Counted from the first letter of the stretch, positions 43,199 through 51,992 are shown. The stretch is DNA of 64,000 bases from JANXLS01 sp035308565 (GCA_035308565.1 DATGGK010000235.1:21582-85581); one strand, 5' to 3'. Notes: generated from the sequence alone by a model not told the origin. Translations and numbers: made by a program.

Positions 43199-44245
43199 AT
43201 GTCCGTGCTCAAAGTCGGCAAAGCTCAATTTCGTTTCTCGGTCGGCCCGTGGAATCTTCATCCCGGCGCTGATCCGTTCGGCCCGGCGGTGCGCGAGGAA
43301 TTTACGTGGAACAAAAAGCTGGAGATTTTTAAGAACCTGGGCTTCGGTGCAGTTCAGTTTCATGACGACGACGTGTGCCCGGTGGACTTGACTCCGGCGG
43401 AAACGTCCGCGCGCGTGAAGGCGATGCGCAAGCAGCTTAAGGATTTGGGGCTCGGCGCGGAATTTGTCGCGCCGCGATTATGGGAGCATCCGAACACTAT
43501 CGACGGCGGGTGGACCGCGAACGATCCGGCGATGCGCAAGTATGCGCTGGAGCGCTCGAAGCGTTCGATTGACATCGCGCTGGAATTGGGCACGAAAAAA
43601 ATCGTGCTCTGGCCCGCGCGCGAAGGCACGTACATCCGCGAGGCGAAAGACCCGTTCGAGAGTTATAAGCGGTACCGCGATTATCTGAACGCGCTGCTGG
43701 CACACGACAAGTCGATTTTGATTTTGGGCGAGATGAAACCCAACGAGCCGATGGACACGATGTACATGCCTTCGCCCGGCCATTTTCTCGCCATGGGCGC
43801 GACGACCAGCGATCCCGCGCGCGTCGGCATTCTGATCGAGTCGGCGCATTCGATGCTGCTGGGCGCCGATCCATCGGACGACATGGCCCTGTGTTTGTCG
43901 CTCGGAAAATTGTGGGGCGTGCATCTCAACGATCAGGACGGCTTAAAGTACGATCAGGACAAAGCCTTCGGCGCGGTGAATCTGCGGCGCGCGTTCAATC
44001 AAGTCTGGGTGCTCGCGCGCGGCGGCTTCGGCGCGAAGGGCGAGTACGTGGGCTTGGACGTGAAAGCGATGCGCACGCAGAAGCAAGACGTGTCAATGCG
44101 GCATCTGGCGAATTCGCTGGCGATTTTCAAGGACTTGGCCGAAGTAGTTCGGCGCGTGGATGAAAGGAAAGTGGCGGAATTGCGCGCGGCGCGGGATTAT
44201 GAGGCACTGGAGTTGTACATCGTTCGATTACTCATGGGCAAATAA
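43199..44245 (+). CDS. Xylose isomerase-like TIM-barrel protein
   Basis: 348 residues; AAGGAG before the ATG. Aligns with actinobacterial-type xylose isomerase along its length: RFSVGPWNLHPGADPFGPAV, FGAVQFHDDDVCPVDLTPAE (catalytic His and Asp), GEMKPNEPMD where XylA has EPKPNEP (metal Glu and the active-site Lys), ESAHSMLLG and HLNDQDGLKYDQDKAFGAVN (Asp ligands). The final metal Asp and Lys are in GLDVKAMR. The active site is essentially kept, so an aldose-ketose isomerase is likely, but divergence leaves the sugar open. It is the first of three close-set genes with VOC and DUF58. Confidence 0.85.
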   Translation: MSVLKVGKAQFRFSVGPWNLHPGADPFGPAVREEFTWNKKLEIFKNLGFGAVQFHDDDVCPVDLTPAETSARVKAMRKQLKDLGLGAEFVAPRLWEHPNTIDGGWTANDPAMRKYALERSKRSIDIALELGTKKIVLWPAREGTYIREAKDPFESYKRYRDYLNALLAHDKSILILGEMKPNEPMDTMYMPSPGHFLAMGATTSDPARVGILIESAHSMLLGADPSDDMALCLSLGKLWGVHLNDQDGLKYDQDKAFGAVNLRRAFNQVWVLARGGFGAKGEYVGLDVKAMRTQKQDVSMRHLANSLAIFKDLAEVVRRVDERKVAELRAARDYEALELYIVRLLMGK

Positions 44246-44261
44246 TCAAAAGGGGGATTCC

Positions 44262-44714
44262 ATGGCAGTCAAACCGATTCCCGACGGATTCCACACCGTC
44301 ACGCCGTACCTGCTCGTTCCGGACGGAGCGAAGCTGATCGAATTCTTGAAACAGGCGTTTGCCGCGAAAGAAATCATCTGCCACAAAACGCCCGACGGCC
44401 GCGTGATGCACGCGCAAGTCCAAATCGGCGATTCGATGGTGATGCTTGCCGAACCGCCGCCGGGCAAGCCCGCGTCGGTCGCCTGCTTTTATCTGTACGT
44501 TCCGGACACCGATGCGCTCTACAACAGCGCGATGGCCGCCGGCGGCGAATCGTTGATGGCGCCGGCCGATCAGTTTTACGGCGACCGCAACGCCGGCGTG
44601 AAAGATGCGTTTGGGAACCAATGGTGGATTGCGACGCATGTGGAAGACGTTTCGGACGAGGAGATGAAGCGGCGGCAGGAAAAGATGTTTGGCCAGGGGA
44701 AAGCGTGCGGATAA
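44262..44714 (+). CDS. VOC (glyoxalase/bleomycin-resistance fold) protein, PhnB-like
   Basis: 150 residues from ATG 44262, AGGGGG in front. Begins DGFHTVTPYLLVPDGAKLIE, then VMHAQVQIGDSMVMLAEPPP, VACFYLYVPDTDALYNSAMA and the FYGDRNAGVKDAFGNQWWIA end typical of PhnB-type VOC proteins. Metal-dependent lyase, dioxygenase or binding roles are possible. It starts 16 bases after the isomerase stop. Confidence 0.9.
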   Translation: MAVKPIPDGFHTVTPYLLVPDGAKLIEFLKQAFAAKEIICHKTPDGRVMHAQVQIGDSMVMLAEPPPGKPASVACFYLYVPDTDALYNSAMAAGGESLMAPADQFYGDRNAGVKDAFGNQWWIATHVEDVSDEEMKRRQEKMFGQGKACG

Positions 44715-44717
44715 GCT

Positions 44718-45674
44718 TTGGCCAGCATGGTTGAAACTCTCGAATCTAAAAAAGCCGACGGCGACACGCGCTTTCTCGACCCGAAGATCATCGCGCGGGT
44801 CTCCAACGTCGAACTCGTCGCGCGATTTATTGTGCAGGGCTTCCTCATCGGCCTGCACAAAAGCCCGTACCACGGTTTTTCGTCGGAATTCAGTTCGTAC
44901 CGCAAATACGCCAAGGGCGATAGTTTCAAGTTCATCGACTGGAAAGTCGCCGCGCGCACCGACCGCATTTACATCAAGCAATTCGAAGAAAACACCAACA
45001 CGCGCTGCCATATTCTGCTCGACGCGTCGGGTTCGATGAGTTTTGGCGGCGACGGCGCGCTGCCGCAAGGGAAATCGGCGGGGATTCAGAAATGGATTTA
45101 CGGGCGCAGCCTTGCCGCGGCGCTGGCGTATCTGATGATTCATCAAGGCGACGCTGCCGGGCTGGCGGTTTTTCGCGACGCGCCGCCGGAAGTCATACCC
45201 GCCGTTTCAAGCACGCCGCATTTGCATCTGCTTTATTCGGTTCTCGCGAAAGCCTCGCCTGAAAAAGGCACCGATACCGAGAAGGGTTTGGAGCGTCTCG
45301 CCGAACGCTTTCCCAAACGCGGCTTGATCGTGCTGATCAGCGATCTGCTCGACGACACCGAAAAAATCGTTGCGAGCTTGAAGACATTTCGTATCCGCCG
45401 CAACGAAGTGATCGTGTTTCATCTGCTCGCGCCGGAAGAGCGCACGTTTCCGTACCGCGACAACATCGAATTCATCGACGCCGAAAATCGCAACGTGATG
45501 GTCGCGCAGGGCAGCTACATTGCCAAGGCCTACAAAGACGCGATCGAAGCGCACACCGGCACGATCAAGCGTTTCTGCCAGCAGAACGACATAGACTTCG
45601 TGCCGCTGACGACGGATCAATTATTGAGTTCCGCGTTGCTGGCGTATTTGAACAAGCGCCAGCGGATGATGTAG
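44718..45674 (+). CDS. DUF58 protein
   Basis: 318 residues. Starts at TTG 44718 or ATG 44727, three to twelve bases after the VOC stop. SSYRKYAKGDSFKFIDWKVA is the DUF58 signature; HILLDASGSMSFG is a VWA-like metal site; GLIVLISDLLDDTEKI follows. DUF58 proteins usually work with a MoxR ATPase and VWA membrane proteins; the VWA gene at 34722 may be such a partner, but no MoxR gene is in the window. Confidence 0.9.
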   Translation: MASMVETLESKKADGDTRFLDPKIIARVSNVELVARFIVQGFLIGLHKSPYHGFSSEFSSYRKYAKGDSFKFIDWKVAARTDRIYIKQFEENTNTRCHILLDASGSMSFGGDGALPQGKSAGIQKWIYGRSLAAALAYLMIHQGDAAGLAVFRDAPPEVIPAVSSTPHLHLLYSVLAKASPEKGTDTEKGLERLAERFPKRGLIVLISDLLDDTEKIVASLKTFRIRRNEVIVFHLLAPEERTFPYRDNIEFIDAENRNVMVAQGSYIAKAYKDAIEAHTGTIKRFCQQNDIDFVPLTTDQLLSSALLAYLNKRQRMM

Positions 45675-45687
45675 CCGCTGAAAAACG

Positions 45688-47067
45688 CTACGCGCTTTCC
45701 CGCCGCTCTTCCTGCGGCAACACAGCGCTTACGCTCGGAATCGGCGTGGGCGCTTGAACCGGCGGAGGCGGCGCCACGTCGGAGAACGCTTTCACGCCGC
45801 GCTCAACCATGGCCTTCGTGATCACCACGTTGGTCACGTCCGTGCGCGACGGAATGTCGTACATGATCTCCAGCATCACTTCCTCGATCACGCTGCGCAG
45901 GCCGCGAGCGCCGGTGCCTTTGGCGGCGGCTTTTGTCGCGATCGCGCGCAGCGCTTCTGGCTCGAAACTCAAGTTGGCGCCTTCAAGCTCCATGAATTTC
46001 TTGTACTGCTTGACCAGCGCATTCCTGGGCTGCGTGAGAATGCTGATGAACGCGGCTTCGTCGAGCGGTTCGAGCGCCGTGACGATCGGGAAGCGCCCAA
46101 TCAATTCCGGAATCATCCCAAATTTCAAAATGTCGTCGGTGTCCACGTGCTTGAGGAATTTCGCGCGGTCCTTGAGCATCCCCGGATCGTGGCCTTCGCC
46201 GCCGAAACCGATGCGCTTTTTGCCGATGCGGTTCGAAATGTGTTCGTCGATGCCTTCGAACGTCCCGCCGGCGATGAACAGAATGTTGCTCGTGTCCATC
46301 TGAATGTATTTCTGCTCGGGATGTTTGCGCCCGCCCTGCGGCGGGATGTTGGCGACGGTGCCTTCGAGAATCTTCAGCAGCGCCTGCTGCACGCCTTCGC
46401 CCGACACGTCGCGCGTGATCGACGGGTTCTCGCTCTTGCGCCCGACTTTGTCAATTTCGTCGATGTAAATAATCCCGCGCTCCGCCGCGTCGAGATCGTG
46501 ATCGGCCGCTTGAAGCAGGCGCAGCAGAATGTTCTCGACGTCTTCGCCCACATAGCCGGCTTCGGTCAGCGTCGTGGCGTCGCCGATGGCGAACGGCACT
46601 TGCAGCGTCTTGGCGAGCGTGCGCGCCATCAGCGTCTTGCCGCAACCGGTCGGACCGATCATCAAGACGTTGCTTTTTTCAAGTTCCACGTCTTCGGAGC
46701 GAGCTTTCTCCTTATTAAGGATGCGCTGATAATGGTTGTGTACGGCGACGGAGAGCACTTTTTTCGCACGATCCTGGCCGACGACGTACTGGTCGAGATC
46801 GGCTTTCAACTCGTGCGGCGCGGGGACGCGCTTGAGTTTGAGCGGGTTTTTGCCGCGCTGCGGCGCGTCTTTAGCGATGATCGAATTGCACAGATCGACG
46901 CATTCGTTGCAAATGTAAATGTCAGGCGGGCCGGCAATCAGGCGTTCGACTTGGTCGGCGCTGCGGTTGCAAAAGCTGCATATTTCCATGCGTCCAGGCC
47001 CCATTCCCGGACCCATCCCCCCGATACCGCCGCCCATCCCCATCCCCGGTCTTGTCGTTCGCGCCAT
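45688..47067 (-). CDS. clpX: ATP-dependent Clp protease ATP-binding subunit ClpX
   Basis: 459 residues from ATG 47067. Zinc finger CSFCNRSADQVERLIAGP then ICNECVDLC, Walker A GPTGCGKTLMARTLAKTL, Walker B GIIYIDEIDKVGRKSE, GEGVQQALLKILEGT, IGFGGEG and sensor-2 GTGARGLRSVIEEVMLEIM. An unusual Gly/Met-rich extension (GMGMGGGIGGMGPGMGPG) precedes the zinc finger, and the C-terminus has a Pro-rich tail. ClpX unfolds tagged proteins for ClpP; clpP is not adjacent. Confidence 0.95.
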   Translation of the reverse strand: MARTTRPGMGMGGGIGGMGPGMGPGRMEICSFCNRSADQVERLIAGPPDIYICNECVDLCNSIIAKDAPQRGKNPLKLKRVPAPHELKADLDQYVVGQDRAKKVLSVAVHNHYQRILNKEKARSEDVELEKSNVLMIGPTGCGKTLMARTLAKTLQVPFAIGDATTLTEAGYVGEDVENILLRLLQAADHDLDAAERGIIYIDEIDKVGRKSENPSITRDVSGEGVQQALLKILEGTVANIPPQGGRKHPEQKYIQMDTSNILFIAGGTFEGIDEHISNRIGKKRIGFGGEGHDPGMLKDRAKFLKHVDTDDILKFGMIPELIGRFPIVTALEPLDEAAFISILTQPRNALVKQYKKFMELEGANLSFEPEALRAIATKAAAKGTGARGLRSVIEEVMLEIMYDIPSRTDVTNVVITKAMVERGVKAFSDVAPPPPVQAPTPIPSVSAVLPQEERRESA

Positions 47068-47259
47068 TTTCAGCAACACCTCAAATAGTAGTGGCCTCTG
47101 TTATCGGCCAACTTCCGGAAACTCAAGGAGTCGAATATAGCGTCTTTGTGAGCGTTGGACAACGATTATTGCCGCCTTTCGCTCCGCGAAAGTAAGAGTC
47201 TCTTTTTTGCGCTGTGGCGCTCGAAGCAATTGTCCGCGCCGGCGGTTTAGCGCCAGGCA

Positions 47260-47622
47260 TCAAGGTCCGTTTTCTGCCGTCAGTTCGTTTTTGTACATCG
47301 CTTCATCAAAGCCGACCAGCAGCGTTTTGCCGACCCACGCCGCCGGCGCGCGCAGGTTGCCCGACGGACCGACGATCAGCGCGGCGAGTTCATCGCGTGT
47401 GGGCTTGTCCTTCTCCAGATCAATCGTCACGACTCTTCTGCCTTTCGTCGCGATGATTTTCGACGCGCCGGCGGCCAGCTTCAACGCGTCGTTTTTCGAA
47501 AGCGCCGCCTTTTTCGCGTCAACGGTTACAGCCGGCTTCTGGCGCGCGCGCGCAAGAAACTCTTGCGCTTTCTGGCAGGTCTTTCAGCCGCCGCGATGGT
47601 ACATCCATTGGATTTTGTTCAT
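47260..47622 (-). CDS. Putative ArsC-family/thioredoxin-like selenoprotein (in-frame UGA, UxxC)
   Basis: Read through UGA at 47584-47586, this is a 120-residue protein. ATG at 47622 has AAGGA 6 nt upstream. The start is MNKIQWMYHRGG, then Sec13-Lys-Thr-Cys16-QKAQEFLA: a UxxC redox motif at the end of a first beta strand, as in ArsC/Spx and thioredoxin folds. Downstream: KLAAGASKIIATKGRRVVTI, KPTRDELAALIVGPSGNLRA and PAAWVGKTLLVGFDEAMY, with the cis-Pro region APAAW as in ArsC-like proteins. A hairpin at 47550-47568 fits a SECIS element. The frame after the UGA has no start signal of its own. Not an ordinary pseudogene: no other lesion is seen. I recall an 'ArsC family (seleno)protein' entry in public annotation, which would fit. 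Selenocysteine insertion genes lie outside the window. Confidence 0.78.
47550..47568 (-). promoter_or_regulatory. Candidate bacterial SECIS hairpin
   Basis: On the mRNA strand, GCGCAAG-AGUUU-CUUGCGC: a perfect 7-bp stem (8 bp with a GUU loop) starting 15 nt after the UGA. The loop begins 22 nt after it and has a G in its first two positions, as bacterial SECIS elements require. The mRNA sequence also codes for protein (AQEFLA). Confidence 0.7.
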
Positions 47623-47976
47623 GAGCTTTCCTTTCAATAAGAGTGGTTAACGGGGAAAAGCGGACTCGTCAAGCGAAATGCATGTGCGGGGGAGGAAGGT
47701 TAATAGAGTTCAAAGAGCAGCATCGCTTACCATTAAGAGGCGACGCCATCCCTAAAGCCCATCCTAAAAACAGCCGATATTGACATCGAAATAAATTTTT
47801 CCAGGAAGCCCGACATTTTGCGAAATTGCCTTGCAAAAGAATTGAACGGCTCTTAACATGCAGCGATACCGCTCATTGCCGAAGATGGTCTGGGAAGAGC
47901 TTTGAGGCTTAATTGCGTGCGAATCGTCCGCTTGAGCGCTGTCGGCGCCTGCGGAAGCTTGAGGGAGGATGGGGTG
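47623..47976. other. Divergent intergenic region upstream of porin gene
   Basis: 354 bases without a gene. It must hold the promoters of both the selenoprotein gene and the porin gene. A possible plus-strand promoter is TTGCAA near 47832 and TAACAT near 47855 (about 16-base spacing), but it is weak. TTGACA near 47780 has no good partner. Confidence 0.45.
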
Positions 47977-49551
47977 ATGCGAGTCAAATTCACGTGGGTT
48001 CTCGCTGCAGTGATGCTGGCCGGATTTTCGGTGCGGACGTTTGCCGCCACCGTGGAGAGCCAGTTGGAGGAACTGCGCAGCGAAGTGGCCAAGCTTCGCG
48101 AGCAGGTGAACGCGAAGAAGGCAGCCGACAACGCGAGCATGGGCAGCGCCGCGGTTGACACGATGATGGACAACAAATACGGCCCCGACGCCAATGTGAC
48201 CACGCGCAGCGGCAAACTGGTCATCGGCGGGTTGGTGCAAGTGTGGTACTACTCCATTCAAAACGATTCGCGCGGTTTGTTCGACAGCCCCGCGGTAACG
48301 GGCGTAATCGACTCCAATCAAGCCAGCGACAACGACAGCTTCCGCATCCGCCGCGCCGAAGTCCGCTTCACGATGGACATCCACGAAAATGTCAGCGCGT
48401 TTGTGAAGATCGATCCGGCGGCGGAAGCGACCAGCTTCCCGCAGTTGGCGGTCGGACAGAAATCGCTGGCGAATCTTTCGCCCGAATTCGCCGCAGCCAA
48501 CGCCCCGACGGGCGGATTTACAACGAACGTGATCAAGTCCGTGCAGACCGGCAGCGGCACGATCCCGACCCTGTTGCAAGACGCACTGATTAATTTCCAC
48601 GGCATCATTCCGCACCACGACGTGAGCGTCGGGCAGATGCTGACCACCTTTAATGAAGAAGATTTCCAGGACAACGGCACGCTCGATTTCGTCGAGCGCT
48701 CCTACATCGGCAACAATTTCTCGCGCGACATCGGCGCGGTGATTCACGGCTCGTGGTGGTGCAACGGCGGCGCGGGCGTGTACAGCGGCGCCGGCGATAG
48801 CGGCCGCTTGCAGTATTGGCTCGGCCTGTGGAACGGTCCCGGCAACCTTTTCCAAACCGCTGGCCCGTCGCTCAACCGCAGCGACGACAACGACCAAAAA
48901 GATTTCGTCGCGACCTTGATGGTCCGTCCGCTGTGGGACGACTGCTGGGGCCATGCGGAATTGGGCGCGTCCGGGCGCGTCGGCAGGCACGGCGAAACCG
49001 GCAATGGCACTCCGACCAGCAACCCGGTTAACGGGCTGGACCGCGAGAAGACGTGGTCGATGGGTTACGACGGTTGGGCCAAGTACTATGCTCCCGGCCC
49101 GCTGAAAGGTTTGTGGCTGAAAGGCGAATGTATGTGGCTTCGCGACCGCAACGCGCCATTGACCGTGATCGATCTGATCAACAACGACTTCCAAAACGCC
49201 GGCGATCAGGCGAATCCGTTCAGCACCTTCGGTTATTGGGGCGCAATCGGTTACAAATTGGCCGACAGCCCGATGTTCTGCAACTGCGGCAGCTCGATGT
49301 GGAAGAATTTCGAACTCGCCTTCCGCTACGAAGTCGCGCCGAACGTCTTCTATTCCGCGCCGAATCCCCAACAGACTAATGTGGGTTATACGCACGTCTA
49401 TACGCCGGGCATCAATTATTACATCAAGGGCAACAGCGCGAAACTGCAGGTCAACTACAACTTCGTGCAGCAGCCCGACGGCCCGCTCGGCCAGCCCTTC
49501 CACCACACCCGCGCCGACAGTTTGGCTGTGAATTTCCAGGTGATGTGGTAA
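47977..49551 (+). CDS. Outer-membrane porin with N-terminal coiled coil (OprO/OprP-like)
   Basis: 524 residues from ATG 47977 with GGAGGA in front. Leader VKFTWVLAAVMLAGFSVRTF. A short coiled coil (VESQLEELRSEVAKLREQVN) follows, then a barrel: KLVIGGLVQVWYYSIQNDSR, SFRIRRAEVRFTMDIHENVS, VSVGQMLTTFNEEDF and a final strand ADSLAVNFQVMW. The leading coil is often found in porins of PVC and cyanobacterial groups, where it may bind peptidoglycan. Phosphate- or anion-selective porins are closest, but selectivity cannot be told. Followed by a strong terminator. Confidence 0.86.
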   Translation: MRVKFTWVLAAVMLAGFSVRTFAATVESQLEELRSEVAKLREQVNAKKAADNASMGSAAVDTMMDNKYGPDANVTTRSGKLVIGGLVQVWYYSIQNDSRGLFDSPAVTGVIDSNQASDNDSFRIRRAEVRFTMDIHENVSAFVKIDPAAEATSFPQLAVGQKSLANLSPEFAAANAPTGGFTTNVIKSVQTGSGTIPTLLQDALINFHGIIPHHDVSVGQMLTTFNEEDFQDNGTLDFVERSYIGNNFSRDIGAVIHGSWWCNGGAGVYSGAGDSGRLQYWLGLWNGPGNLFQTAGPSLNRSDDNDQKDFVATLMVRPLWDDCWGHAELGASGRVGRHGETGNGTPTSNPVNGLDREKTWSMGYDGWAKYYAPGPLKGLWLKGECMWLRDRNAPLTVIDLINNDFQNAGDQANPFSTFGYWGAIGYKLADSPMFCNCGSSMWKNFELAFRYEVAPNVFYSAPNPQQTNVGYTHVYTPGINYYIKGNSAKLQVNYNFVQQPDGPLGQPFHHTRADSLAVNFQVMW

Positions 49552-49583
49552 GCGCAAATTGAAACTTGAAGAGCGCGAATTGA

Positions 49584-49610
49584 CCGGACGCTGTGCGTCC
49601 GGTTTTTTTT
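49584..49610 (+). terminator. Intrinsic terminator after porin gene
   Basis: CCGGACGC-TGT-GCGTCCGG (49584-49602), a perfect 8-bp stem with a three-base loop, followed by eight Ts (49603-49610). Confidence 0.95.
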
Positions 49611-49680
49611 GCGTAGGACGGGCGTCCGAACCCGTCCAGTCTTCGTGAGCGGGAATAGAACGGGCTCGGAGGCCCGTCAT
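49611..49680. repeat. Dispersed 'ACGGGCTCGGAGGCCCGTC' repeat (type F)
   Basis: GTAGGACGGGCGTCCGAACC on the left and ACGGGCTCGGAGGCCCGTCA on the right. The right half is nearly identical to both halves of 58131-58196. Confidence 0.75.
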
Positions 49681-49684
49681 ACTT

Positions 49685-50722
49685 TTATTCCCGCGCCGCC
49701 AATTGGCCGCACGCTGCCAGCGCATCCTCCCCGCGCGAGCGCCGCAGCGTGTTGAACACGCCAAATTCGCGCAGCCAACCGCGAAATGCCCTGAGCTGTT
49801 CCGGACTCGTGCGCGTGAAATGGCTGCCCGGATAGGGATTGAATTCCAACAGATTCACTTTCGCCGGGATGCCTTCGATCCAATTGGCAAGTCGCCGCGC
49901 ATCCTCGCGCGAATCATTGACACCGTCGAGCAGCAAATACGCAATCGTCACCGACTCCCGGTTGCGCCACGGAATGCCCAGCAGAATTCGGCGCAATTCC
50001 GCGACGCTGCATAGCCGGTTGAGCGGCACGAGTTTTTCGCGCACATCATCGCGCGTCGAATGCAAACTCAACGCCAACGCTCCGACATTCAATTCCCAGA
50101 ACGGCCGGATGCGCGCCCCGACTCCGGCGGTGCTCACGACCAAATGGCGCGGCGAGAATCCCACGCCGGCGCCGTCTCCCAGAATGCGGCACGCCTGCTC
50201 CACGCTCGCTTCATTATGCAGCGGCTCGCCCATCCCCATGAATACGATATTAGTGATCTCCGGTGGCGCATCTCCGCGGCGTTCGCGCGCCCAGACTTCG
50301 CGCCCGACGCGGTGCTGCTCGATGATCTCCCACGCCTCCAAATTGCGCAGCAATCCCATCGTCGCCGTGTGGCAAAACGAACATCCCGCCGCGCATCCAA
50401 CCTGGCTCGACACGCACAGCGTCACGCGCCGCGGCGCCGGAATAATCACGGCTTCAATGCTGCGCGCATCTTGCGTGCGCAGGCGCAATTTAAGCGTGCC
50501 GTCCGACGCGCGATGAATCGAATCCACCTCCAGCACCGGCAGCGGCGCAATTCGCTCCAGAACGCGCCGGCATGCCATGCTCACGCCTTCGATCTCTGAC
50601 GGAACGCGAGCGCCGCCGCGATGCAGCGCTTCAAACGTCACGCACGATTGGTGAACGTTGAGACCGTGCTCGCCGAAGAATCGCTCGAGCTCGGAACGAG
50701 TGAGTGCATGAAGGAGAGGCAT
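49685..50722 (-). CDS. rlmN: Radical-SAM rRNA methyltransferase RlmN type
   Basis: 345 residues from ATG 50722; a TTG at 50764 would add 14. The radical-SAM site CAAGCSFCHTATMG (CxxxCxxC), NIVFMGMGEPLHNEASVEQA, the SAM-binding STAGVG, SLHSTRDDVREKLVPLNR and the catalytic cysteine near the end (GEDALAACGQLA). Methylates A2503 of 23S rRNA and some tRNAs. Length and motifs are normal; the Cfr paralog cannot be excluded by sequence alone. Confidence 0.9.
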   Translation of the reverse strand: MPLLHALTRSELERFFGEHGLNVHQSCVTFEALHRGGARVPSEIEGVSMACRRVLERIAPLPVLEVDSIHRASDGTLKLRLRTQDARSIEAVIIPAPRRVTLCVSSQVGCAAGCSFCHTATMGLLRNLEAWEIIEQHRVGREVWARERRGDAPPEITNIVFMGMGEPLHNEASVEQACRILGDGAGVGFSPRHLVVSTAGVGARIRPFWELNVGALALSLHSTRDDVREKLVPLNRLCSVAELRRILLGIPWRNRESVTIAYLLLDGVNDSREDARRLANWIEGIPAKVNLLEFNPYPGSHFTRTSPEQLRAFRGWLREFGVFNTLRRSRGEDALAACGQLAARE

Positions 50723-50811
50723 GTTCTGCAATCGAATGTCAAATTTCACCGTCGATGAACGCAAAATGAACGTTGATTAACGCGAAGAAATTATGTTTTT
50801 ACCCTTTTCAA

Positions 50812-50892
50812 AAATCCGCGTCCATCCGCGTCCATCCGCGATGAATCTTAACGCCGTGTTCGCGAACCGGGCCGGCTGGAAGCCGGCGCTCC
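50812..50892. repeat. Dispersed repeats ATCCGCGTCC and GCCGGCTGGAAGCCGGC
   Basis: AATCCGCGTCCATCCGCGTC followed by CATCCGCGATGAA (50815-50843), then GGGCCGGCTGGAAGCCGGCG (50869-50888), a hairpin. Both lie in the gap between thyX and rlmN. Confidence 0.65.
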
Positions 50893-50895
50893 AAA

Positions 50896-51816
50896 TTACC
50901 ACGGCGCCGCAATCCCCAACTCCTCCAATTTCGCCTCAAACTCATTCCGCTCGCGGTGCTTCTTGAGGCCCTTCTCGTTGCGTTCGAGCCACCCAAACGC
51001 TTCCGCCTTCTCGCGCGCGTCATCCGGCTTGCCGGACGTGAGCGCCGTGAGCACCTCCATCTCCAGCCGCGAAAAATGCGCCGCGTTAAAATGGTAATCC
51101 AAAAACGCTTCCCACGTGTGCGGGCACCAGCGCTTGACGATCTCCTCGCCCATCACCCGCGCGTACGCGCGTATCTCCTCTTGCGCGTGCGTGTCCAGGC
51201 GCAGCCCGATGAAGTGCAGCAGATTATGCAGGTCGCATTTCCAGTACGCTTCCGTGTACGTCGAAAGCGGCAGATCCTTGCGCGCCTGTTCGCGCGCGAC
51301 ACCCTTCGCGAGCCGCTCCTCATAGAGCGCCCGCGACAAATTCTGCAATTCCGTTTCCTTGCGGGACAGGTCCGCGCCCGCCGTTTCGTCCAGCGTCCCC
51401 GCGCTGCCTTGGCGGTTGCCGGCCGCCTGCAAACGCCACGCGCCCGGTTCGGTGTGCTGCGTCGCGTCGATCGCGACGGAGTAGCGCGTCGAATATTCGT
51501 TGACGTTGGCGGTGCGATGCCGAATCCACTGCCGCCAGCAATCCATCGGCACACGCACATGAAATTTGATCTCGCACATCTCGAACGGCGTGGTGTGCCG
51601 ATGCCGCAGCAGGTAGCGGATCAGCCCGCGGTCTTCGTGAACTTTCTTCGTCCCCGCGCCGTACGAAACGCGCGCGGCCTGCACGATCGCCGAGTCCGTT
51701 CCCATGTAATCGACCACGCGCACAAAGCCGTCGTCGAGCACCTTGAACGGCACGCCCAGGATTTCGTCGAGCGCCGGCACGGCAAGTCGCGGAAGTTTTT
51801 CAGCGGTTTCAGACAT
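50896..51816 (-). CDS. thyX: Flavin-dependent thymidylate synthase
   Basis: 306 residues from ATG 51816, with AAGGA 8 nt in front. The frame runs on to 52371, but that part is repeat-derived sequence and the antisense of the next gene. ThyX motif RHRTANVNEYSTRYS, LIRYLLRHRHTTPFEMCEI and DLHNLLHFIGLRLDTHAQEE are diagnostic. It makes dTMP from dUMP with FAD and methylenetetrahydrofolate. It has the longer (about 300-residue) form seen in Rickettsia-like and PVC sequences. No thyA in the window. Confidence 0.95.
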   Translation of the reverse strand: MSETAEKLPRLAVPALDEILGVPFKVLDDGFVRVVDYMGTDSAIVQAARVSYGAGTKKVHEDRGLIRYLLRHRHTTPFEMCEIKFHVRVPMDCWRQWIRHRTANVNEYSTRYSVAIDATQHTEPGAWRLQAAGNRQGSAGTLDETAGADLSRKETELQNLSRALYEERLAKGVAREQARKDLPLSTYTEAYWKCDLHNLLHFIGLRLDTHAQEEIRAYARVMGEEIVKRWCPHTWEAFLDYHFNAAHFSRLEMEVLTALTSGKPDDAREKAEAFGWLERNEKGLKKHRERNEFEAKLEELGIAAPW

Positions 51817-51919
51817 GCTCATATTCCTTTTCCAATCGTTTCGTATAACACAACCATCCTCATTTTTCGAACCGCGAATCCCGCGCCCGCCGCGAATAAA
51901 CTCCCCATCCCCTTCTCTT

Positions 51920-51970
51920 CTTTCTTCTTTGCGCCTTCCTCTGCGCCTCCGCGCCTTTGCGTGAGAAAAT
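51920..51970. repeat. Dispersed repeat, 'GCGCCTCTGCG' family
   Basis: TTTGCGCCTTCCTCTGCGCC followed by TCCGCGCCTTTGCGTGAGAA. Same family as 1500-1531 and 43149-43180, between thyX and the phosphodiesterase gene. Confidence 0.75.
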
Positions 51971-51992
51971 CCGCTTTGCGCGAGAAATATCT

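Noticed and set aside
47260..47484. Treating the downstream half of the UGA gene as a separate 74-codon protein
   Set aside because: It has no ribosome-binding site and starts mid-fold; the read-through frame gives a complete redox protein.
47764..49764. Minus-strand frame of 666 codons opposite the porin gene
   Set aside because: Covers the porin, its leader and its terminator; composition is that of a shadow frame.
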